A DNA stretch of 6,161 bases from Campylobacter sp. (GTDB taxonomy: Bacteria > Campylobacterota > Campylobacteria > Campylobacterales > Campylobacteraceae): positions 1 through 6,161 of the forward strand of contig JAJQAF010000199.1 of the NCBI GenBank assembly GCA_021203945.1. The letters are read 5' to 3'. Of the stretch, positions 1-5,453 are shown one piece after another (within the stretch, counting starts at the first letter, position 1; each line of letters starts with the position of its first letter). A program made the translations under genes and the position numbers. The notes beneath the pieces are model-generated. The model was not told where the DNA came from. It saw only the letters and a list, made by a program, of their open reading frames with translations, and did no database searches.

Positions 1-965
1 GGCATATCAAGATAGCTAAAAAGCAAAAGATGAATGCCCGTGTAAGGTAAAAATATGCCGATTTTATTTAAACCTGGTGCGATCAAATCGGATAAATTTG
101 AATTTGCAACCGACTTTAAAACCACGATCGGTTTTAAATTTGAAATTAAAATTTTCTCTTCTGCCTTTGAAATTTCGGCATAAATTTTAGCTTGAGCCAA
201 ATCCTTGCACATTATGGCAAAAGGCTTTTTGGGGCGATTTTTACGTATTCTTAGCTCATTTAGCGTATTCTCGTTCGTAGCGTCGCAGACCAAATGAAAT
301 CCGCCAAGCCCTTTTACGGCTAAGATTTTGCCGTCTTTTATCAAATTCGCCGCTTGTTTCGCCGCTTCGTTTTGGACGCTTAAAATTTTACCCGACTTAT
401 CTTTTAAGTAGAGTTTCGGACCGCAATCGGGGCAAGAAATCGGCTGAGCGTGATACCTGCGATCAAGCGGATTTTGATACTCGCCAAGGCAGCGCGGACA
501 CATCGTAAATTTGCTCATAGTCGTATTTTTACGATCATAAGGCAAAGATTTGATTATGGAAAATCTGGGACCGCAGTTGGTGCAATTTATAAATGGATAA
601 AGATAGCGCGGATTTTTCGGATCGTAAAATTCGCGTTCGCAATCGGCACAAAGCGCAAAATCGGGCAAAATAGGAGCGTGTTTGCTTGCCGATTTTGAAG
701 CGATTATCTCAAATTTTTCAAACTCACGCTCGCTTTTAAATTTCTTAAACTCATCTATTCTGGCTAATTCGGGAAGTTCGCAAAATAAGGCTTTTTCAAA
801 ATTTTCTATACTCTCATCTTTGCCGTAAAGCTCTAATTTCACGCCCTCATCGTCGTTATAAACCTCGCCGAAAAGATTAAGCTTAAGCGCCAGATTATAA
901 ACAAACGGACGAAAGCCGACGCCTTGCACAAGACCTGAAATTTCGTATCTAAAACATTTCTTCAA
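1..965 (-). CDS. hypF: Carbamoyltransferase HypF, hydrogenase maturation (3' end cut by window edge)
   Basis: HypF uses carbamoyl phosphate and ATP to make the thiocarbamate on HypE that becomes the CN ligands of the [NiFe] centre; it acts in the cytoplasm. About 321 residues are visible, unbroken, of a family usually near 750. Domains in order: acylphosphatase (about 5-90) with GLVQGVGFRPF at 11-21, catalytic Arg19 and Asn37; two zinc-finger units with CxxC pairs at 106/109, 128/131, 156/159 and 178/181; then the start of the YrdC-like domain from about 200, with KGLGGFHL at 218-225 and RPKKPFA at 244-250. The Kae1-like catalytic domain lies off the left edge. The chosen start is TTG at 965-963, giving MKKCFRYEIS; AAAGAG lies 7 nt upstream. 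An in-frame ATG at 992-990 would add nine residues but has no visible ribosome site. The gene overlaps hydE by 17 nt (44 nt with the ATG). Identity is very secure; the start is not. Confidence 0.96.
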   Translation of the reverse strand, partial: MKKCFRYEISGLVQGVGFRPFVYNLALKLNLFGEVYNDDEGVKLELYGKDESIENFEKALFCELPELARIDEFKKFKSEREFEKFEIIASKSASKHAPILPDFALCADCEREFYDPKNPRYLYPFINCTNCGPRFSIIKSLPYDRKNTTMSKFTMCPRCLGEYQNPLDRRYHAQPISCPDCGPKLYLKDKSGKILSVQNEAAKQAANLIKDGKILAVKGLGGFHLVCDATNENTLNELRIRKNRPKKPFAIMCKDLAQAKIYAEISKAEEKILISNLKPIVVLKSVANSNLSDLIAPGLNKIGIFLPYTGIHLLLFSYLDM

Positions 966-2499
966 GCGAAAGCTCTTTGCTAAAACGTGCATTAGTTGAA
1001 ACGCGAAGATGTTTTAAGATTAAATTTGCAAGTGTTTTACACTCAAAAAGCGAGCCTTGCAATATCGCGTCAAAAGCCCCGAAATCATCTTTTAAAGCGT
1101 CGCAAAAATCGCTTAAAAAATAGACAAAAGATTCGATACATCCGTAGCACAAAAGCCTATCATCAACTCCGGCAAGCTTAAAACTCATCGCGCTTCGGAT
1201 AAATTTTAAAACGTCAAATTCGCTCCTGTCAAGCATTTTAAAATCAAGTCTAGGTCCTTTTGCGCCGTTAAAATCCATAGCGTTTTGCAACAATTTTGCT
1301 CCGCTTTTTTCCAAATCGCTCCCATAGCCTAAAATGACGCCGAGTATGCAAAACAGGCTAAAAAAGCTTGAGGCAAGCTCTATCTTGCCGTTTGGTAAGG
1401 TAAAATTTAACTCATAATTTGCAAGCAGCCTATCCGCTCCGTCTTGATTTTTAAGCTTAGCAAAAAGCTTTTCAAAACTATTTGGAATATTAAAATTTAG
1501 CACGCTAAAATCATCGTTCTTACGGTAAATTTTAATCTCGTCGTTTTTAAATTTGCTTAAAAAAATTCTCAATCTATTTTCATTTTTTGACCCCAATGCC
1601 AAATTTGAAGCAAGGTTAAAATTTGCTAAATTTTTATCCTCGGCGAAGTTTATCACATCTGAAATTTCGCCGTCGTAATAGGCATTTGAGTTTAAAAAAA
1701 TATAGCTATTTTCCAGCGCAATCGCCGTAAAAAGGGGCTTTTTAACACGCATTGAGATAAAGCTTACGCCGTTTGCAAAAAGCTTTTCGCAAAGTGCATA
1801 AATAAAAATATCTCTGGCGGCGGCGACTTTAAAAAAATGCGGAGAATTAACGTGATTTTGCCTGTAAATCGCATTTGTTTTTAACCAAACGGCGGGCTTT
1901 TCGTAGCTTGCCAAAGCTATCTGCTCGTTTTGATTTACGATAAAAATTTTCGGTAAATTGCAAAGGTTTGTAGGCGTCAAAATATCAAATTTATCGCTTA
2001 GTTCGTCAAATTTAAACATATCAAACTCATTGTTTATATCTTTAAATATAACATTTTTACCGCCAATAATCTCTTTAAAGGCAAAATTTAAAAGATTATC
2101 AAAATTACTTTGCGTAACATTTGTAAATCCGTCGTCAGATTTTATCGCAATATCGCTAAATACGCCGTTTTCACATACCGTAATTTTGCCGTTTTTAAAA
2201 TCATCAACCATATTAGGCGTTATATTTGAAAGTAAATTTTTAAATTTTGCATGCTTGCCGCCAAGAGTTTGGCTTACAAAAACACGTGAGCTTTGAAGAA
2301 AAATAGAATGGGGGATTTTAGTTGAAATATCGTCTGAAAATTTTAAAAGCTCCTCTTGATCGCCCTGCACGTAAAGCCTTAAATCGTAGCCGTTTTTATC
2401 AATGCCATAGGCAAGTTCGCTTTTTTGAGCGTAAAAATTTAAAAAAAACGCCGAATTATCGTTTAAATTTGAGTGGTTAAACTCAAAGCAAAGTATCAT
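949..2499 (-). CDS. hydE: HydE-like hydrogenase accessory protein, possible degenerate HypF/Kae1-like paralogue
   Basis: This predicted 516-residue cytoplasmic protein has no signal peptide and no clear membrane helix. Its place directly after hydABCD matches the gene called hydE in Wolinella, Helicobacter and Campylobacter; I know of no settled biochemical role. Seen by eye: residues about 376-498 follow the pattern of the HypF Kae1-like C-terminal domain. SSFFSLFCILG (377-387) sits where HypF has SSxGRLFDAxAxLLG, a Glu-containing GSDLEKSGAKLL follows where HypF has YEGQAAxxLE, and AILQGSLFECKTL (478-490) sits where HypF has a VLSGGVFQNRxL-type motif. The catalytic-type residues differ. Residues 5-63 align weakly and without gaps with the acylphosphatase domain of the adjacent HypF. 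No CxxC zinc fingers are present. Start: ATG at 2499-2497 has AAAGGGG 4 nt upstream; an ATG at 2517 adds six residues but lacks a spaced ribosome site. It overlaps hydD and hypF. The protein is rich in Phe, Asn and Lys. Being a hydrogenase accessory gene is likely; the HypF relationship is my inference. Confidence 0.82.
   Translation of the reverse strand: MILCFEFNHSNLNDNSAFFLNFYAQKSELAYGIDKNGYDLRLYVQGDQEELLKFSDDISTKIPHSIFLQSSRVFVSQTLGGKHAKFKNLLSNITPNMVDDFKNGKITVCENGVFSDIAIKSDDGFTNVTQSNFDNLLNFAFKEIIGGKNVIFKDINNEFDMFKFDELSDKFDILTPTNLCNLPKIFIVNQNEQIALASYEKPAVWLKTNAIYRQNHVNSPHFFKVAAARDIFIYALCEKLFANGVSFISMRVKKPLFTAIALENSYIFLNSNAYYDGEISDVINFAEDKNLANFNLASNLALGSKNENRLRIFLSKFKNDEIKIYRKNDDFSVLNFNIPNSFEKLFAKLKNQDGADRLLANYELNFTLPNGKIELASSFFSLFCILGVILGYGSDLEKSGAKLLQNAMDFNGAKGPRLDFKMLDRSEFDVLKFIRSAMSFKLAGVDDRLLCYGCIESFVYFLSDFCDALKDDFGAFDAILQGSLFECKTLANLILKHLRVSTNARFSKELSLEEMF
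973..978 (-). promoter_or_regulatory. Weak ribosome binding site for the TTG start of hypF
   Basis: AAAGAG lies 7 nt upstream of the TTG at 965, inside the 3' end of hydE. It is a partial match only, but the alternative ATG at 992 has nothing comparable. Confidence 0.4.
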
Positions 2500-3037
2500 C
2501 AAACCCCTTTCTTTCATACTCTTTGGCTATGTCAGAGATATTAAAATTCGCAATTTTTTCATAAGCAAATCCCATATCCTTTAAGTGTTTTAAAAGAGTT
2601 TTTTCCATAACAAAAAAGCCTTTTTGAATCTCGCTTGACAGCTCAAAGCTCATAGGCACAACTCTTTTTGGTATGATACCTAAAATTTTGGTTTTTGGTA
2701 TATCTCCCGCAAGCTCCATAAGCTGCAAGGTTTGAAGCATCTCAACTTCATGAGCCGAGCCGTCCCATGAAATTTTGCCCGGTATCGCGTCATAATCAAA
2801 AAAATAAACGTCTCCTACTCCTCCGTCGTCGCTAGAAATGCAATCAACCACTATCAAGTAATCATATTCTGCGATAATCGGCGTAAGAGCGATGGCAAGC
2901 GTGCCGCCGTCTATGAAATTTAAGCTATGAGTATCGTGGGTAAATTTGTAGTTTCTTTTAATCGTTTGCGTAAAATGAACTCCGACGCCTTCGTCGGAGA
3001 ACATTACGTTACCTATGCCAAGAACAAGCACTTTCAT
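2483..3037 (-). CDS. hydD: Hydrogenase maturation endopeptidase HydD (HybD/HyaD/HycI family)
   Basis: This cytoplasmic protease is expected to remove the C-terminal tail of HydB once Ni is in place, letting the active site close and the HydAB dimer be exported. It has 184 residues, against about 160-165 for E. coli HybD. It opens with the family's MKVLVLGIGNxxxxDEGVG pattern. Three residues match the Ni-sensing ligands of HybD (Glu16, Asp62, His93): Glu16 in SDEGVG, Asp65 in IVVDC and His96 in SAHEV. FIDGGT (41-46) is also a family signature. The extra length is mostly a charged tail after about residue 160. The ATG start lies 3 nt after the hydC stop with no strong ribosome site, only a purine-rich AAAGAAGA farther upstream. 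Translation is probably coupled to hydC, and this placement beside its substrate gene is typical. The family call is secure; specificity for HydB is inferred from context. Confidence 0.95.
   Translation of the reverse strand: MKVLVLGIGNVMFSDEGVGVHFTQTIKRNYKFTHDTHSLNFIDGGTLAIALTPIIAEYDYLIVVDCISSDDGGVGDVYFFDYDAIPGKISWDGSAHEVEMLQTLQLMELAGDIPKTKILGIIPKRVVPMSFELSSEIQKGFFVMEKTLLKHLKDMGFAYEKIANFNISDIAKEYERKGFDDTLL
2504..2510 (-). promoter_or_regulatory. Ribosome binding site of hydE inside hydD
   Basis: AAAGGGG lies 4 nt before the ATG at 2499, within the last codons of hydD. It supports this start over the ATG at 2517, which has only AAAGAG one base away. The short spacing leaves some doubt. Confidence 0.55.
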
Positions 3038-3040
3038 ATA

Positions 3041-3724
3041 TCAGTGATCTTCTTTGACAAATTTATAGCCGCTTACGACGGCGTCCATAGCTCCGTTTTT
3101 ACCTTTCACGGCATTAAATACCGCCATATAAACATGCACTACCACGAATATAATGATAATCCACATTGAAATTCTATGAATCGTTCTAACATTCGCAAGT
3201 CCGCCCATAAGCTCCTCAAAATATCTCATAGGCTCGTATAAAAGACCTCCGAGCCCTTCGTGATAAACGTGAGCGTAAAGGATAAGTCCGCTAAGACATA
3301 TGACAAAAAGCACTATGTAAAAGAAAAGATACGATGCAAATTGAAGCGGATTATATACGCCTTTTAAATGCGGATGCGGTCCTAAAAACAGATAATATTT
3401 AATCTGCGCGATCCAAACTTTAGGATTTACAAAATCAACCGCGCTCATCCACTCTTTGCGACTATGCTTATCAAATACGAACAGATAAAATTTAAATATA
3501 AAACAAGCTATCAAGACAAATCCGGCAATCTGATGCGCCGCACGCCATTTAGCCTGCATAAAAAGCACCGGTTCTTTGCTGATATCCGGGCTTATAAAAA
3601 CATAAGACAGATAAAATCCACTTAAAACAAGAAACGAAATAGCCGCAAATCTAATCCAATGAGTAAGTCTCAATCCGATGGAAAATTCGTATTCGCTGAT
3701 ACGATCCGGTTTATGATTTGACAT
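3041..3724 (-). CDS. hydC: [NiFe] hydrogenase diheme cytochrome b subunit HydC
   Basis: This is the membrane anchor and quinone-reducing subunit, taking electrons from HydA through two b hemes to menaquinone. It has 227 residues, the usual length for the HyaC/HydC family. Four hydrophobic helices are visible at about 24-44, 63-84, 131-151 and 184-204. Candidate heme ligands are His22 (LTHW), His64 (AAHQ), His183 (TIHR) and His197 (VVHVY); these sit three positions below the four ligands I recall for Wolinella HydC (25, 67, 186, 200). The YNPLQ motif gives Asn125 and Gln128, matching the Asn128/Gln131 pair I recall as part of the Wolinella menaquinone site. The ATG at 3724 has a near-perfect ribosome site overlapping the hydB stop. 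HydC ends 3 nt before hydD. No internal break is seen. Function is highly secure; the ligand numbering is by recall. Confidence 0.96.
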   Translation of the reverse strand: MSNHKPDRISEYEFSIGLRLTHWIRFAAISFLVLSGFYLSYVFISPDISKEPVLFMQAKWRAAHQIAGFVLIACFIFKFYLFVFDKHSRKEWMSAVDFVNPKVWIAQIKYYLFLGPHPHLKGVYNPLQFASYLFFYIVLFVICLSGLILYAHVYHEGLGGLLYEPMRYFEELMGGLANVRTIHRISMWIIIIFVVVHVYMAVFNAVKGKNGAMDAVVSGYKFVKEDH

Positions 3725-3728
3725 AATC

Positions 3729-3735
3729 CCTCCTT
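3729..3735 (-). promoter_or_regulatory. Ribosome binding site of hydC, overlapping the hydB stop codon
   Basis: AAGGAGG is a complete Shine-Dalgarno match ending 4 nt before the hydC ATG. Its first two bases are the last two of the hydB TAA stop. Ribosomes ending hydB therefore finish on the hydC initiation site, which suggests close coupling of catalytic-subunit and anchor synthesis. Confidence 0.85.
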
Positions 3736-5452
3736 ATAAATTCGGATTTATTTTATATTCGCCGAGCCGATTTCCTTTAGTATCCATAACATGCACCGCA
3801 CATGCTATACAAGGATCGTATGAGTGAATTTTACGAATAATTTCTAAAGGTTTGGTTAAATCCGCAATCTTTAGCCCTATAATGCACTGTTCATATGAGC
3901 CGCGCATATTTTTTGCGTCTTTCGGAGATGCGTTCCAAGTGGAAGGCACAACCGCCTGCCAATTTTCTATAACGCCGTTTTTGATTCTGCACCAGTGGCT
4001 TAGTGCGCCCCTTGGAGCATTTCCGGCAAAATAGCCCTTATACTCTTTTGATTTGTCTATATCGTATCTGGCGCATGTTTCCTGATCGCTTTTTAAATTT
4101 TCAATCAAGCTATTAAACGCCGTAAGTCCGTGATCGGCGACCAATTTAGCCTCTATCATACGAGTTGCGGTTCTGCCTAAAGTAGAAAACACCGCACTTA
4201 GCGGAAGCTCTGAATCTTTTAAGAATTTATCTACGATAGGAACTATTCTTTTGTTGCCCTTGGCATAGTTTATCACGATACTCGCTATCGGTCCTACTTG
4301 CATAGGTTTGCCCTCATATCTCGGAGCTTTGATCCAGCTATATTTACCTTTTTCGTCAAAGACTTTCGTATCTACCATATTGCCGTGTCCGTCAAGCGTC
4401 TTCATATCAACAAAGCCCGTATAGTTAGGCTCCGTTTTGCCGTCATACGGATGAAGCGGAGCATCGTCTTTATACCAAGACCTTGTAGCCTCTTCGGTTA
4501 TTTTCGTATCATCAACTTCATAAACCTTGCTTATATCGCCGTTTAGTATCATTCCGCCTTGTAACAGATAATCGTTTTTGCCGACTAAAAATTCATCATA
4601 AGCAAATAAATTCGCCACGCCTACGTCGTTTAATACGCTCGGCTCATCGGCATAAGCCTTAGCCGCCATAACGACGTCGGGATAATACGCTCTATTTACG
4701 AATTCCGCCACTTCTTTAAATTTAGTTAAATATTCCCCTAATCTCGAAGGGCTTAGTATATCCATAACGCAGGTTACGCCGCCGACGGTTAGGCTTTGCG
4801 GATGCGGATTTTTAGAGCCGAATATCGCCATCATCTGTGCCATAGTCCTTTGAATGCTTAAACACTCCAAATAATGCGAAAGGACGATTAAATTTTGCTC
4901 GGGCGTAAATTTATATGCGCTATGCCCCCAGTAAGCATTTGCAAAAGGTCCTAAATTTCCTTTTTTGGCAAATGCCGCCACGCGCTCTTTAACTTCTTTT
5001 AGCTTATCCGCACCCGTCGCATAAGGAGTATCGCAGTATTTAAACGCTTCTTCGCTTGCCTTTATAGGATCGGCCTCTAGCGCGGAGACTATATCAACCC
5101 AATCAAGCCCGTGCAACTGATAAAAATGCACTACGTGATCGTGCAAATAAAGCGCATTATTCATAAGCGTTCTTGTTAGTTGCGCATTTAACGGCGGAGT
5201 TATACCAAGCGCATTTTCAACGGCTACGATACCTGCACGATAGTGAGAAAACGTGCAAACCCCGCAAATTCTTTGCGTGAAAAATCCGGCGTCTCTAGGA
5301 TCGCGTCCTTTTACGATTTGCTCGATTCCGCGCCAAAGAGTTGAGCCCGAATACGCCTCTTTTACGACATTATTTTCATCTACGACGACTTCAATACGAA
5401 GGTGTCCCTCTATCCTTGTGATAGGATCTATTACTATTCTTTGTTCGCTCAT
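3734..5452 (-). CDS. hydB: [NiFe] hydrogenase large (catalytic) subunit HydB
   Basis: HydB carries the Ni-Fe(CN)2CO centre that splits H2. Residues 1-572 include the RIEGHLR pattern near the N-terminus, with Glu15 as the likely proton-transfer glutamate; the first metal motif RICGVCTFSH with Cys63, Cys66 and His70; and the second motif DPCIACAVH with Cys548, Cys551 and His554. All four cysteine ligands are present. Eighteen residues follow His554 and are expected to be removed by HydD. The family has no signal peptide of its own; it is exported folded with the small subunit, whose Tat signal would be off the right edge. The start is the ATG at 5452, giving MSEQRIVIDPITRIEGH, with AGAGG six nt upstream. 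An in-frame ATG at 5503 would add a basic 17-residue leader lying inside hydA and is unlikely. The hydA stop is 1 nt upstream and hydC follows after 9 nt. Length matches the group 1 uptake family. Confidence 0.98.
   Translation of the reverse strand: MSEQRIVIDPITRIEGHLRIEVVVDENNVVKEAYSGSTLWRGIEQIVKGRDPRDAGFFTQRICGVCTFSHYRAGIVAVENALGITPPLNAQLTRTLMNNALYLHDHVVHFYQLHGLDWVDIVSALEADPIKASEEAFKYCDTPYATGADKLKEVKERVAAFAKKGNLGPFANAYWGHSAYKFTPEQNLIVLSHYLECLSIQRTMAQMMAIFGSKNPHPQSLTVGGVTCVMDILSPSRLGEYLTKFKEVAEFVNRAYYPDVVMAAKAYADEPSVLNDVGVANLFAYDEFLVGKNDYLLQGGMILNGDISKVYEVDDTKITEEATRSWYKDDAPLHPYDGKTEPNYTGFVDMKTLDGHGNMVDTKVFDEKGKYSWIKAPRYEGKPMQVGPIASIVINYAKGNKRIVPIVDKFLKDSELPLSAVFSTLGRTATRMIEAKLVADHGLTAFNSLIENLKSDQETCARYDIDKSKEYKGYFAGNAPRGALSHWCRIKNGVIENWQAVVPSTWNASPKDAKNMRGSYEQCIIGLKIADLTKPLEIIRKIHSYDPCIACAVHVMDTKGNRLGEYKINPNL
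3737..3790 (-). other. HydB C-terminal extension removed during maturation
   Basis: These codons give the 18 residues after His554 of the DPCIACAVH motif. In this family the cut falls directly after that His (or Arg in other types) once Ni is loaded. The tail starts with Val-Met, as in many group 1 large subunits. HydD, encoded two genes downstream, is the expected protease. Confidence 0.85.
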
Positions 5453-5453
5453 T

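Noticed and set aside
450..698. Plus-strand open frame opposite the zinc-finger part of hypF
   Set aside because: The minus frame encodes perfect HypF zinc-finger motifs, so this frame is a by-product.
1480..1660. AT-rich runs within hydE considered as a promoter or terminator
   Set aside because: They are in-frame Lys, Phe, Asn and Leu codons with no GC-rich stem or spaced promoter boxes, and this base use is normal for the host.
1958..2296. Plus-strand open frame of 112 codons opposite hydE
   Set aside because: It lies entirely opposite hydE, has no ribosome site or recognisable family features, and its composition is that of reversed AT-rich coding sequence.
2500..2517. Longer hydE start at 2517
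   Set aside because: It has no properly spaced ribosome site, whereas the ATG at 2499 follows AAAGGGG. The difference is only six residues, so it remains possible.
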